This document shows positions 24,350-33,097 of a stretch of DNA of 64,000 bases, in pieces. The translations under genes were made by a program, and so were the position numbers. The notes below the pieces were generated by a model. The model made no database searches. It was given only the letters and a program-made list of their open reading frames with translations, and was not told where the DNA came from. Source of the stretch: DAOTXS01 sp034433515 (GTDB lineage: Bacteria > Chloroflexota > Anaerolineae > UBA4142); contig DAOUAL010000035.1 in the NCBI GenBank assembly GCA_034433515.1, forward strand, positions 1 through 64,000. The letters are read 5' to 3'. Position 1 is the stretch's first letter. The number at the start of each line of letters is the position of its first letter.

Positions 24350-24768
24350 TAAAAATCAAATCGCCCGTCCCGCGCAATGACGAATCATCGCACACAGGGA
24401 CGAGCGATTGCCCGTGGTGCCACCCTGGTTAGACTAACAAAAAATCCCTACCGTGAAACGATAGGGATACGTGCCAGTCTCACTCTGCAAGGACGCGGAT
24501 GCCAAAACCATCCTGAATCCTCTCTGCCACGATAACGGGGGCGACGCCGGGAAAACTTACTAAGTGATTGGGTGATGAGACACCTCGCGATTAGGGAATT
24601 CGATTTTGAATCACCGACTTGCCCAATCACCCAATGCCTGTTGGGCTTCCAACTCCCCGGTCCATTCACTCGCGTTGTCCGTATCGCGCTTGCACCCACC
24701 TTGCGCGACTCTCTGCACGGTTAACGCGAGTTACTCGTCCGGTTCACCGTTGTTCATTCCTTTTGATT
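24350..24768 (-). promoter_or_regulatory. T-box leader responding to tRNA-Trp
   Basis: On the minus strand the leader of trpS contains the T-box core AGGGTGGCACCACGGG (24411-24426) and a terminator hairpin, arms AATCGCTCGTCCC and GGGACGGGCGATT (24397-24409 and 24359-24371), followed by TGATTTTT. Stem I has the AGAGAG bulge sequence, and the specifier loop reads GAATGGACC, giving UGG for Trp (24662-24664). An additional hairpin with CCCTATCGTTTCACGGTAGGG precedes the core. A repeat-derived linker (24564-24636) lies between stem I and the antiterminator. Confidence 0.92.
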
Positions 24769-24774
24769 GACGCT

Positions 24775-24803
24775 ACTATATCACGCTGACACCAAAATGT
24801 CAA
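24775..24803 (-). promoter_or_regulatory. Promoter of the Trp T-box operon
   Basis: On the minus strand TTGACA (24798-24803) and TATAGT (24775-24780) are 17 bases apart. This predicts a transcript start near 24768, just before the T-box stem I. Confidence 0.85.
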
Positions 24804-24848
24804 GCACGCAACGCCACAAATATCCGGAAACCGCCGCGATTGGCGGAC

Positions 24849-25301
24849 TTAGGCGGCGCCGGTCGCCCGGGCGCGCCGTGCGGCAAAGATGACCAAAACG
24901 AGCACAACGCCAGCCGCCAGCAACAACAAATCTTCACCCACGCCGGTCTGCGGCAATCCTGCGCCGGGCGTGCCGGTGCCAACCGTTGCCGTAACCGTTA
25001 CGGTTGTGGTCACGTCGGACGCACCGTCACCCCCCGGCAATGCCGGTGCCACCACCCGTGTGGCTGTTGCCTCTTGGGTCGGCGTGTTGGTTGGGGCGAG
25101 CGTAGCGGTGGCGAGCACGCGGGTGGGGGTAGTAACGGCTAGGCGCACGGTGGGGGTGGGGGCTGGGCGGGACACTTGAGAGATAAGAAAGATCCCGCCA
25201 ATAGCAATCACACCGATAATGAGCAAGCCCACCAATCCCAGCGCAATCACAAGAAACAGTCGGTTGGGACCGCCTCCGCCGGCGGGTGCCACTTCTGCCA
25301 T
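24849..25301 (-). CDS. LPxTG-type cell-surface protein with N-terminal membrane segment
   Basis: A 150-residue protein. Residues ~14-40 form a membrane segment (LFLVIALGLVGLLIIGVIAIGGIF), a Thr/Pro/Ala-rich linker follows, and the C-terminus is a sorting signal: LPQTGVGED, a hydrophobic stretch and RRAR. In Gram-positive bacteria sortase would cleave at LPQTG and attach the protein to the wall. Having both an N-terminal anchor and a sorting signal in such a short protein is odd; it may act only as a tether. AAAGGAG precedes ATG 25301. It is the last gene of the 25-33 kb run on this strand. Confidence 0.65.
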   Translation of the reverse strand: MAEVAPAGGGGPNRLFLVIALGLVGLLIIGVIAIGGIFLISQVSRPAPTPTVRLAVTTPTRVLATATLAPTNTPTQEATATRVVAPALPGGDGASDVTTTVTVTATVGTGTPGAGLPQTGVGEDLLLLAAGVVLVLVIFAARRARATGAA

Positions 25302-25337
25302 AATGCTCCTTTCTGATGTTGCAAAATTAAACGATGC

Positions 25338-26411
25338 CTATCCGATCAACTCCAGATTTTCCCACGGCACAAACACACGCGTTTGACCCGCGATCTCGAT
25401 CTGAGCACCCCAGGTCAACGCGCCGCTGGCAAGGGTATGCGGCGCAGTCGGTATTTCCGCGATAGTCCCAATCGCGCCGGCATGTGCGCCAGCGATGATG
25501 CGTACGGTTGCGCCGGGTTCGGCGATGAGCGTCGGTGGAGGCATGGCGCTTTCCGCCCCACTGGGAGCCAGAATTGGAATGAATACTTCGGGACGGGTTT
25601 TGCCCCCGGTCGTGATAATGACCTCATCGCCATTGTGCGCTGTAAGCAATTCAAAGATCGGCGCACACATGGATCGTTCGCCCCAACCCTCGGTAAGGAT
25701 CGTGGGGAGGCGTAATTCGTTGACTACCTCGCGCAGAGGGGGCAATAACCCTCCCACGATTAACCCAGCGGCTTGCTCTTTTGCTGCCCGCCGAAGCGTT
25801 TCTTCGGTGACCCCCGCCCCGGCTAGGAGTACGACCCCACGCGCGGACAAATCAATCTTGTCTTCGGTGAGAATTTGGTCTGGCGATTCAACCATTTGTT
25901 TCAAGACGCCATAGCCCTCGCCACCCCCACCCCATACACCTTGTGCCAACGCTCCCGTCGCTTCGATCACAACGCCGCTGCGGGGCATCACGTTGACGAT
26001 ACTGCCTCGATAGAGTGCCTTTAATTCAAAAGGCGCGTCTAACAAGTCCATTGCCAACCATGCCCCGCGCGCTGAGGTAATGCGACCATTGCCGGGCGCA
26101 CGATAGATGCGCCGCAACGTACCAAAGAACTCGGGTTTGGCAGCGATGATTTCACGGGCTTCGACGGCATCGCCCGGTTTCTTGAGCAAGTACTTGGCAA
26201 TCTCTTTTTCATTCGTACGCAGATAACGGGCAAGCGGGACAGCCCGCACACGCCCCAAGGTCTCGGCACGCGCCACAATATCGAGCGCGCCCACACGATT
26301 GCCCACCTGCACCAACACGTGACCACGTGCCGGTAACACCCGCTCTCGACGCACACGTGCCAACTTGACCACGCGCGTTTGCGCCAAATGGGGAATAAAG
26401 GGACTAGGCAT
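25338..26411 (-). CDS. Conserved hypothetical protein with C-terminal KOW-like motif, partner of MutL-family protein
   Basis: A 357-residue soluble protein. The N-terminal third is Arg-rich, and the central part contains GGGGEGYGVLKQMVE and LLAGAGVTEETLRRAAKEQAAGLIVGGLLPPL, suggesting a Rossmann-like or swivelling domain. The last 80 residues include GATVRIIAGAHAGAIGTI, which resembles a KOW nucleic-acid or protein-binding motif. The start at 26411 (MPSPFIP) is chosen because it overlaps the MutL-like stop by 8 bases; a longer frame upstream lies inside that gene. No catalytic motif is clear. The tight overlap argues that it works with the MutL-like protein. Confidence 0.6.
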   Translation of the reverse strand: MPSPFIPHLAQTRVVKLARVRRERVLPARGHVLVQVGNRVGALDIVARAETLGRVRAVPLARYLRTNEKEIAKYLLKKPGDAVEAREIIAAKPEFFGTLRRIYRAPGNGRITSARGAWLAMDLLDAPFELKALYRGSIVNVMPRSGVVIEATGALAQGVWGGGGEGYGVLKQMVESPDQILTEDKIDLSARGVVLLAGAGVTEETLRRAAKEQAAGLIVGGLLPPLREVVNELRLPTILTEGWGERSMCAPIFELLTAHNGDEVIITTGGKTRPEVFIPILAPSGAESAMPPPTLIAEPGATVRIIAGAHAGAIGTIAEIPTAPHTLASGALTWGAQIEIAGQTRVFVPWENLELIG

Positions 26412-28188
26412 ATGCCACCTCGCCGCCCACATCCCAGTACCACTGTTGAACCTTGGTGCGTCGCTTGTCCGCATCCGCTGGTAACGTAATCGGACGACCA
26501 CGCGCGTCAATGATCAACCCCAGCGCGCCTCCTTCGATTTCTGCCTTAAAGACGCCCGCTCGGTTGCCCCCCAAACTCACGCGACCAACAGGATAGACTT
26601 GAATGGATGCTTTTTGTCCCGGCATCAAGGGTACCAGTTCCAGCGTCCCGTGTTGCACTTCCAAATCCATCACCCCACTGCCCGCCGGTTGGATTTTGAC
26701 GCGCAAGGTAATCTGTCCTTCGCGATTCTTGGAAATCGGTGCGATGACGGTTCCCAGTGTTACAAACCCATCGCGTTCGATGACGCTAGCGGCAGCATAG
26801 AGGTTAGCGGCTGCCAAGCCACCAAAAGCCGGTGCCAAGCCCAGCATATCCACGGCAAGCGTGAACACGCCGCACGGTTGCAATGCGTCCAATGCCACCA
26901 AAGCAATGGCACCCAGGTTGGCATTGCGGACCAATAATCCACCGGTCAAGACAATCAGATCAAATCCTTCGACCGGCGTTTGTTGGACTGCCTGCGAGAG
27001 CGCTACGCGCGCTGCTGCTTGCATCAGTTCCGATTCTTCGCGTGTGGTGGGAATTGTAGCGGGACGCAAGGCATGATTGAGCCAAAAAGCCCACGCTTCA
27101 TCTGGGCTGATTTCTTGCAGTAACCAAGGCAGTAAACGATCTATCCCGGCTTGCGCCATCACCCGATCGAGACGCTGACCGATGCCAAGATCGCTGCGAA
27201 TCGTGTGAGAGAAGGTATCTCCTTGCGCGCGAACGAGGACGGTGGATACCGCACCAATATCCGCACCGAGCACATTCAACCCGTAACGGCGTGAGAGAAA
27301 ACGAACCGTGTTTTCAAAAGCGCGCGACGTGGGGACAATCGGCACGCCGGTCCAACCGGTCAGCGCATTCAAGCCGGGGAGCCAGGTGATTTTGCGTTCA
27401 GCGTACAATGCCTGCAATTCGTGCTGCAAGGGAGCCAGGTTCTCGCTGGTCATTGTTGGGCGAACATTGTCCACTACCCGCAACGTTGTCGTGTTGCCAA
27501 TGCGATCCGCCATCTGGGGACGCACCTCGGTATTCCCCGCAAAAATGACCGTCGGGCGCGTGTTTTCATCTTGCGATTCGCAAATCGCAGCGACCAGATT
27601 GGCGAGATCGAGCAAGGCAGTAGTTGCGCCACCATCTATCCCACCGGTCAAGATGATCACATCCGGTTTAGCGGTGGCGATTTTTTCGGCGGCAAGGACA
27701 GCCGGGTCTTGCAACGTAACGGGTGCCGACTTGCCATCGCTGGAAGGAGCCGCCGGGATTGGAATCCAGCGCCCGCCGGTATCTTCGAGCGCAAAGGTTG
27801 CCTCCACGGTGGCATGCGCACCGTGCACGGCACGCATCGCGCTGGCAACGCTCAAATCGCGGCTCAATCCCACGATGGCTACCCGCAGTGGGACGGGCGC
27901 ACTCGTAACCATCACGAATGTATCCACGCCCACGCCACTCGATCGTTCGGGTGAAATGAGTTGCCCCTCGGGGGTCAACAGTTGTCGTTCGGTGCGCGCT
28001 TCGATTTGGCGCAACGCCGAACGGATGCCAACCGCCACATCGCTGATCGGGGGTTCCGCCGTGGTCAGCGCGGTGCCGGCGGCGACAAAGCGAAATTCGC
28101 CGCCCACAAAATCTATCAGACCAACTTTGGTGAGCGCACTCCCAATATCAGCGACCAAGAGTGATTCGGGTTTGTCCATCAGAGTCAT
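26404..28188 (-). CDS. MutL-family (glutamate mutase L-like) ASKHA ATPase-like protein
   Basis: A 594-residue protein with actin/hexokinase-type phosphate loops: LLVADIGSALTKVGLID at the N-terminus (phosphate 1), VLGADIGAVSTVLV in the middle and IVLTGGLLVRNANLG toward the C-terminus (adenosine loop). This arrangement matches the MutL family, named after a gene beside glutamate mutase and thought to act as a reactivase or chaperone. No adenosylcobalamin mutase subunit is present here; instead the neighbours are membrane and zinc-ribbon proteins, so the role is probably different. No clear ribosome site is seen before ATG 28188; ATG 28179 is the alternative. The following gene overlaps its end. 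Confidence 0.7.
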   Translation of the reverse strand: MTLMDKPESLLVADIGSALTKVGLIDFVGGEFRFVAAGTALTTAEPPISDVAVGIRSALRQIEARTERQLLTPEGQLISPERSSGVGVDTFVMVTSAPVPLRVAIVGLSRDLSVASAMRAVHGAHATVEATFALEDTGGRWIPIPAAPSSDGKSAPVTLQDPAVLAAEKIATAKPDVIILTGGIDGGATTALLDLANLVAAICESQDENTRPTVIFAGNTEVRPQMADRIGNTTTLRVVDNVRPTMTSENLAPLQHELQALYAERKITWLPGLNALTGWTGVPIVPTSRAFENTVRFLSRRYGLNVLGADIGAVSTVLVRAQGDTFSHTIRSDLGIGQRLDRVMAQAGIDRLLPWLLQEISPDEAWAFWLNHALRPATIPTTREESELMQAAARVALSQAVQQTPVEGFDLIVLTGGLLVRNANLGAIALVALDALQPCGVFTLAVDMLGLAPAFGGLAAANLYAAASVIERDGFVTLGTVIAPISKNREGQITLRVKIQPAGSGVMDLEVQHGTLELVPLMPGQKASIQVYPVGRVSLGGNRAGVFKAEIEGGALGLIIDARGRPITLPADADKRRTKVQQWYWDVGGEVAYA

Positions 28189-28261
28189 GATGATTCGGAT
28201 TGCTTGGAACGATTAGTACCTATCCAATGAAATCGTTGCACAAAAAGCCAAGATTTTTTAT

Positions 28262-28321
28262 CCACGAAGGGCACCAAGGTCACGAAGGAAGAACAGAGAA
28301 ATCTTTGTGTACCTTCGTGGC
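28262..28321. repeat. 9-nt repeat and inverted arm in the gap before the MutL-like gene
   Basis: CACGAAGGG CACCAAGGT CACGAAGGA (about 28263-28289) is a 9-nt tandem repeat. CCACGAAGG (28262-28270) is complementary to CCTTCGTGG near 28313-28321. The 164-base gap 28189-28352 holds nothing else that I recognise, and no clear promoter. Confidence 0.5.
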
Positions 28322-28352
28322 TCAATGCCGGTGTTGTTTCGGCTCGTCCGAG

Positions 28353-29009
28353 TTAGGGTACGATTTGAAGCCAATCGTGCAACAAGAAATAGACGCGATT
28401 GATCAGCACAGAAATGCGCGAGACCGCCGTATCGGCAAAGATGGCGCCAAAGGCAAACAAAATAAACCAACGACCAACCAGACCCCAACCGCGCGCCAAG
28501 GCATCCACTGCGCGTGCAGCGGGGCGTGGCTGTGCCGGCGCAATAAATCGAAATGACAAGAACGCCCCCAGCGTGCCGATGACGAGTAAGAGATTATTGA
28601 TCAGGGTCCATAGATCATCGCTGGGTGAAAACGAAATGACCGTCGCGTACAGTTGGGGCACCAAGATACCGGCGAGGGCTCCGCTAATCGCTAACGCGCT
28701 TCCCACGCCAAACAAAAAGCCGATGCTCAGATTGCCTGCGGCAGACCATGCCGGGCGCAATTTAGCAAAGAGCAACAAGCCCAACCCGAGCGGGATCCAG
28801 AGATGCCAACCTTCGTCTAGATTGGACAACAAAGGTAAAGCAAGTTTAGGAATCAACACGTAGCGAATGGCAACCGCTGTGGCATAGCCCACTGCCACGC
28901 CCACAAAGATGGCTTGGGCAAGTCGAAACAAAGGCGTATCGCGCAGTAGGTAACTGAACACAAGCAGAGTTAGGATGGCACCAACCCACACACCGATGAT
29001 GTCGTTCAT
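28353..29009 (-). CDS. Polytopic membrane protein, function unknown
   Basis: A 218-residue protein with six or seven hydrophobic segments, for example IGVWVGAILTLLVFSYL, LWIPLGLGLLLFA and FILFAFGAIFADTAV. No transporter signature is recognised. Its ATG overlaps the stop of the zinc-ribbon gene by 4 bases (ATGA), so it belongs to the same operon. Two polytopic proteins (this one and the gene at 31088) flank the zinc-ribbon protein in the cluster, which suggests a membrane complex. Confidence 0.65.
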   Translation of the reverse strand: MNDIIGVWVGAILTLLVFSYLLRDTPLFRLAQAIFVGVAVGYATAVAIRYVLIPKLALPLLSNLDEGWHLWIPLGLGLLLFAKLRPAWSAAGNLSIGFLFGVGSALAISGALAGILVPQLYATVISFSPSDDLWTLINNLLLVIGTLGAFLSFRFIAPAQPRPAARAVDALARGWGLVGRWFILFAFGAIFADTAVSRISVLINRVYFLLHDWLQIVP

Positions 29010-31081
29010 TTTGCCTCTGTGCCACGTGCTTGTTGGATCCAGAACACTAGATTGCCTAGGAGGATGATTGCGACCAGTGCGTATTGCGCAAACGTTTGAA
29101 CGTTGACGCTGATGAGGGCGAGTCCCGGTTGATTAGCCAGCACTTCGTACTGCGCCGCGCCTACCAGTCCACTCATCATGGCGCGCAATTGTTGGGTCGG
29201 CGTATCCCGGTAGGCACGCGCGCGCGGTTCGACCGCCGCACTCACGCCAGCAACGATGGGCACGCCAGCGCGCGGCTGAACCTGTTCCATCCACACTTTG
29301 AGCGCAGCTTCTGTACCGGCAAGCACGACGATCATTTGCAAATCGCGCAAGGTTTTGATGTTCGCGGTCACGCCAATCTGGGTAATGTTTTGATTCAAGA
29401 CGACATCTTGAAGCGTGGCTGGAAAACCGCTGGTTGCCAGATTGGATAATCCCGCTTCATGTCCCGGCAAGAAACCCAAGTTCACATAGTTCGTGCCGTA
29501 TACGTAATTGGGCGCACGGCGCGTAGCATCGTCTAAGATGCGCCGCGCAATCGGCGCGCCGGTTTCCAACGTGCTGAGCGCAATGATCTTGACATTACGT
29601 TTGCTCAAATGATTGACAATCGCTTTGGCTTGCAAATCCATTTCGCCGGCGGTGCTGGGATCGTACTCAAACGCCAGCAGCACGGTCGAATTGGCGGGCA
29701 CGGCTTGGAGGGTATCGTAAAACTGCGAAGTCGGCGTCCCGTTGATCTGGAGAAATGCGCTCGCAAAATCGAACGGGGTAAAGAAGGGTAGAATAACCAC
29801 GAGAGCGAGCAATAGATAAATGAGTGGGCGCATAGACCATGCCCGGCGCGCTTTTTGGGGCGCGACCTTTGTAACAACCGGCGGCGTCGCCAGAATAGTT
29901 TTGAACAACTGACCGGTGTCTGTGCGTGCGGCGGGCGGCGCCGGTTTGGGTGGGGCATGCGGCTCTGCCATTGCCAGAGCAAGAGGCAACACACCACGCA
30001 AGCCGGCTAAGGGGCCGCTCGTTTCTAAAGGTTGGTCCTCCGGCTTGGGTTCTGCCGGCTTGAGCGCGGCGATCCATTCGGGTACTTCTTCGGGCAATGC
30101 CGGTTGGATGGGAGCCGGAACGGCTTCGATGGGTGATTCTGCCAAAGGTGTGGCGGTTTGCAACCAATCGGGGATTTCCTCTACCCCTTCGATACCTAAA
30201 ACCGGCACTTGGGTTATGGCACCCGGTTCTATGGATTCGATAAGTGATTTGCCCAGCGTTGGCTCTGGTTCGATGTCCTGGGGCTTGAGTTGTTTCAGCC
30301 AGTCTGGAATCTCTGTTTCGCTCACCGGCTCGATGGGTTCGGATGGAGTCGGTTCAAGAATGTCTGTCGCCGACTCGGCGGCTGTCTCGGCTATCGCAGA
30401 GGGTCCCAGTCCTTTTAACCAATCCGGCATTTCTACTTCTGGCTCTGGCGCTGGTTCGGTCTCTTTCAGCCAATCTGGCTTTTCGATTTCAACGAGTGGA
30501 GGAGGTTCCGTTTCAATTGGCGTGGTAGGCATGGGTGCCGGTTCGGTTGGTACTTCGGTTTCGGAGGGGGTCTTGAGCCAATCCGGTAGTTCTTCCGCCG
30601 GCGTTTCTTCGAGCGGGGTTTCTTCGGTTTGCTTTTCGCGCAATGCCTTGAGCCAGGCGGGGTATTCTTCACTGGCAACCGGTTCCGGGGCTTGGGCAGG
30701 TTTGAGCCAAGCCGGAAGATTTTCATCTTCAACCGGTGCCGGCGCTTCTTCGGCTGGCATTTCACGCAAGCGATCAAGCCAATCTTCCTCTGGCGCAGGT
30801 TCTGCCGGGGCAATTTCTTCCGGCGATGGTTCGTAGGGCTTGGCGGGCAGAGACAATCCCTTGATAGGCGTAGCCGGCGGTTGCTCTTTTTCTGAAGGTG
30901 GTGTGGCGATCAAGGGCACGAGGCGCGCGCCGCAACTAGCACAGAATACACTTTCCATTTTGTTGGGCGTGCCACACATTGGGCAAATCAAGCCCGATGG
31001 CGGGGCAAGGCGCGCGCCGCAACTGCTACAGAATTTACTTCCGTCTCGATTTTTGGTTCCACACAGAGAGCAACTAATCAT
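29006..31081 (-). CDS. Double zinc-ribbon protein with repeated PDWL motifs and a C-terminal membrane-flanked domain
   Basis: A 691-residue protein. Residues 1-60 contain two zinc ribbons (CSLCG...FCSSCGARL and CPMCG...FCASCGARL). Residues about 90-370 are Pro/Glu-rich and disordered, with nine Trp motifs of the type (P)DWLxxL: DWLDRL, PAWLKP, PAWLKAL, PDWLKTP, PDWLKE, PDWLKGL, PDWLKQL, PDWLQT and PEWIAAL. A membrane segment lies near residue 420 (LIYLLLALVVILPFF), then an alpha/beta domain of about 220 residues and a second membrane segment near the end. The regularly spaced Trp motifs look like short docking sites. The divergent regulator at 33158 also has two such ribbons and a PDWL motif. 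Confidence 0.65.
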   Translation of the reverse strand: MISCSLCGTKNRDGSKFCSSCGARLAPPSGLICPMCGTPNKMESVFCASCGARLVPLIATPPSEKEQPPATPIKGLSLPAKPYEPSPEEIAPAEPAPEEDWLDRLREMPAEEAPAPVEDENLPAWLKPAQAPEPVASEEYPAWLKALREKQTEETPLEETPAEELPDWLKTPSETEVPTEPAPMPTTPIETEPPPLVEIEKPDWLKETEPAPEPEVEMPDWLKGLGPSAIAETAAESATDILEPTPSEPIEPVSETEIPDWLKQLKPQDIEPEPTLGKSLIESIEPGAITQVPVLGIEGVEEIPDWLQTATPLAESPIEAVPAPIQPALPEEVPEWIAALKPAEPKPEDQPLETSGPLAGLRGVLPLALAMAEPHAPPKPAPPAARTDTGQLFKTILATPPVVTKVAPQKARRAWSMRPLIYLLLALVVILPFFTPFDFASAFLQINGTPTSQFYDTLQAVPANSTVLLAFEYDPSTAGEMDLQAKAIVNHLSKRNVKIIALSTLETGAPIARRILDDATRRAPNYVYGTNYVNLGFLPGHEAGLSNLATSGFPATLQDVVLNQNITQIGVTANIKTLRDLQMIVVLAGTEAALKVWMEQVQPRAGVPIVAGVSAAVEPRARAYRDTPTQQLRAMMSGLVGAAQYEVLANQPGLALISVNVQTFAQYALVAIILLGNLVFWIQQARGTEAK

Positions 31082-31087
31082 TTGACT

Positions 31088-31687
31088 CTATTCGCTATAA
31101 GGGCGATCCATTCCGATGAGTAAACGCAAGCCGGTCGCAATAGTGCCCAGTGCCACGCCGAGCAAAATGCCGCGCACGCCCGCCGTGCTGGGAACGCTCA
31201 GCGCCCATGCTTTAGCATCGGCGAGCAGAGAGACGAGGGGAGTTTGACCCAGCAAAACGATGAGGGCGGCAATCAACATCAGCAATGTTTCAAAACTGCG
31301 CGCGCGCATCGCACGATATGCGGCGGTTGCCAAGAAGAATGCCGCGAGGGCCAAGAACGCGCCTTGTAAGGGAAGGTAAACATGATCAAAGATCCAACTC
31401 ATCGGTCCATCGGCCACCCCAAAGACCAGACCGATTAGCATCACGGTGATGCTGGTAACCAGCACAATGATGCTGTACAACGCGCCGGGTTCTTGTCGCC
31501 GAAAGATGCGTACCAAATGCACGAGCAGTAGATTGACCAATCCGACTAACAAAGCAAAGGCGGTGAGAATGATTGCCCAGTCTTTGAAGGCAAGACTTAG
31601 GGCGTTCAACAATGGCACAGGAAAAAAGGTGCCGATCAGCACAATGATTCCGACTGCAATGGCAACTGCCGTTGATAACCACTTCAT
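31088..31687 (-). CDS. Polytopic membrane protein, function unknown
   Basis: A 199-residue, very hydrophobic protein with about six membrane helices (VAIAVGIIVLIGTFFPVPLLN, IILTAFALLVGLVNLLLVH, YSIIVLVTSITVMLIGLVFG and others). No family motif is recognised. It starts one base after the stop of the upstream gene and ends 6 bases before the zinc-ribbon gene, so translation is probably coupled. It is part of the conserved-looking membrane cluster at 24.8-32.8 kb. Confidence 0.65.
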   Translation of the reverse strand: MKWLSTAVAIAVGIIVLIGTFFPVPLLNALSLAFKDWAIILTAFALLVGLVNLLLVHLVRIFRRQEPGALYSIIVLVTSITVMLIGLVFGVADGPMSWIFDHVYLPLQGAFLALAAFFLATAAYRAMRARSFETLLMLIAALIVLLGQTPLVSLLADAKAWALSVPSTAGVRGILLGVALGTIATGLRLLIGMDRPYSE

Positions 31688-31688
31688 T

Positions 31689-32498
31689 CTAAATCAACCC
31701 CATCGCACGCAAGACGATAGCCACCATCACGCCACCGGTGATGAGCCAACGCATGAGGTCTTGTGCCAATAAACTGCCGAGATGATTGGGTTTGTCAGAG
31801 AGATACGCGCCACCCGCATAGATTTCTTCGCCGATCAAAGATTGGTCCATCGTGGCGTGCACAAAAGGGAGCGCCCGCGCATCGCTGGTGCCGCCAATCT
31901 GGGTCAAGGGTTTTTGTGCGCCGGTTTCACCCATCAACAAGAATTCCTCCCCAAACCGTCCCAGCAAAACATTCGCGGCAAGTTTTTGTTGAATGAGCAT
32001 CCGCATAATGCCAACGGCGTACGCAAAGGAATCTTTTTGTGGTTGAGTGTAGAGCCATGGATCCGGCGCAATCCAGCGTGCCCGCAAAGAATTGTACTCT
32101 TCTGCCATTCCTTGATTGCGATAAGCACGCCGCATGACGTCTTGCGCCACCGGCAGGGCGGTAGGATGAGCGCAGGTTACGATGGGCGGTGTGCCGTTAA
32201 TGGCACCGCGTTCGGCGAGATACTCCAAAACGTACAGGGCGGCGGTTGTATCGGCGGTGAATTCATCCCCGATGCCGGCCGTGCCCAACGAAAGATGCAC
32301 CGGTTGCCCGGCTTCCGCCGCGCGCCCCAGCAAACCTTTCAACGTGGCAAACCCGGCAATCGGACGCAACTCTAGTGGCGTGCCACGCTTGATTACCCAG
32401 TTGGCAAAGAAAAAGAGGGGTAGAAAGATGAGGAATAAAGCCAAGGCGCGACTCTGGTCCAAACCAATATTCAATTGGAGGTTTACCAACGCGTCCAC
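31689..32498 (-). CDS. DUF6754-like membrane-anchored protein
   Basis: A 269-residue protein with an N-terminal membrane segment (ALALFLIFLPLFFFANWVI), a soluble alpha/beta region and a C-terminal membrane segment (WLITGGVMVAIVLRAMGLI). The soluble part has HLSLGTAGIGDEF and ATMDQSLIGEEIYAGGAYL. I believe it corresponds to DUF6754, a family of unknown function, but this rests on memory. The gene lies between the small first gene and the polytopic gene at 31088, with one base to the next gene. Confidence 0.55.
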   Translation of the reverse strand: MDALVNLQLNIGLDQSRALALFLIFLPLFFFANWVIKRGTPLELRPIAGFATLKGLLGRAAEAGQPVHLSLGTAGIGDEFTADTTAALYVLEYLAERGAINGTPPIVTCAHPTALPVAQDVMRRAYRNQGMAEEYNSLRARWIAPDPWLYTQPQKDSFAYAVGIMRMLIQQKLAANVLLGRFGEEFLLMGETGAQKPLTQIGGTSDARALPFVHATMDQSLIGEEIYAGGAYLSDKPNHLGSLLAQDLMRWLITGGVMVAIVLRAMGLI

Positions 32499-32540
32499 AA
32501 GGATTCCTGTTTCACACGTTCGATCTGACGGGTGTGCCAG

Positions 32541-32798
32541 TTAGCGCAACGCTTCCAAGCGAGCGAGCAATGCTTCGGTGCTGGTATCGTCTTGCATTAG
32601 CAAAGCAAGCTCGCGCACATCATCCGAGTTGAATACAAGACTAAGAAAAGGCTGGGTTATCCAGAACAACTGCGTACCTAAAAATGCGAGTGGCTTGTAC
32701 GCTTCTAAGAATAGAATCGCCGGCGCGGTCAATCGTAGGTCAACAATTCGCCGTGCCAAGCGTTCTAGCAATTCATCGCGTTGTGGATCGTTTGCCAT
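32541..32798 (-). CDS. Small protein, first gene of the membrane/ASKHA operon
   Basis: An 85-residue protein (MANDPQRDELLERLARRIV) with one hydrophobic stretch (LFLEAYKPLAFLGTQLFWI) and an acidic C-terminus. The start at 32798 is chosen because longer in-frame starts fall inside the predicted -10 element at 32872. I do not recognise a family. As the promoter-proximal gene it may be a regulatory or adaptor subunit, but that is inference. Confidence 0.6.
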   Translation of the reverse strand: MANDPQRDELLERLARRIVDLRLTAPAILFLEAYKPLAFLGTQLFWITQPFLSLVFNSDDVRELALLMQDDTSTEALLARLEALR

Positions 32799-32871
32799 TG
32801 CTCTTGTGTGTCTTCTTCGTCTGGGTTTACCGGTTGATCCCTTGCTTAGCCAAGATTGCAATGCAATACTC

Positions 32872-32900
32872 ATTATAAAGCCACTAGCGCCATCCGTCAA
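32872..32900 (-). promoter_or_regulatory. Promoter of the membrane/ASKHA operon
   Basis: On the minus strand TTGACG (32895-32900) and TATAAT (32872-32877) are 17 bases apart, with a start site predicted near 32865, about 67 bases before the first gene. Confidence 0.8.
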
Positions 32901-32904
32901 GCGC

Positions 32905-33079
32905 GTACAGACGAGTCGCCGACCAGCCGACGCAGGTCGGCTTTGGGTAGTGGTCGCCAGCGTTCACGCCTTTGCGATTTCGATGAATGATCGAGTCTTC
33001 GGCGTTCCCACCTTTTCGGAAAGATGAAGGTTCGTACCGCCCAGTTCACATGGCGCGAGAAGCGCACGACTACAAACCT
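32905..33079. repeat. Dispersed repeat pieces between divergent promoters
   Basis: The 300-base gap between the divergent operons holds an AGCCGAC-GCA-GGTCGGCT hairpin (about 32929), related to hairpins near 56370 and 59430, and a degenerate copy of the CGACTACAAACCT element (33051-33079). The two promoters lie at either end. No gene is seen. Confidence 0.5.
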
Positions 33080-33097
33080 AGGCGCAAAGAAAATCTC

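Noticed and set aside
27308..28216. 302-codon plus-strand frame
   Set aside because: Antisense to the MutL-like gene; composition typical of a shadow frame.
29916..30836. 306-codon Ser/Gly-rich plus-strand frame
   Set aside because: It is antisense to the Pro/Glu/PDWL repeat region of the zinc-ribbon gene; low complexity, no ribosome site.
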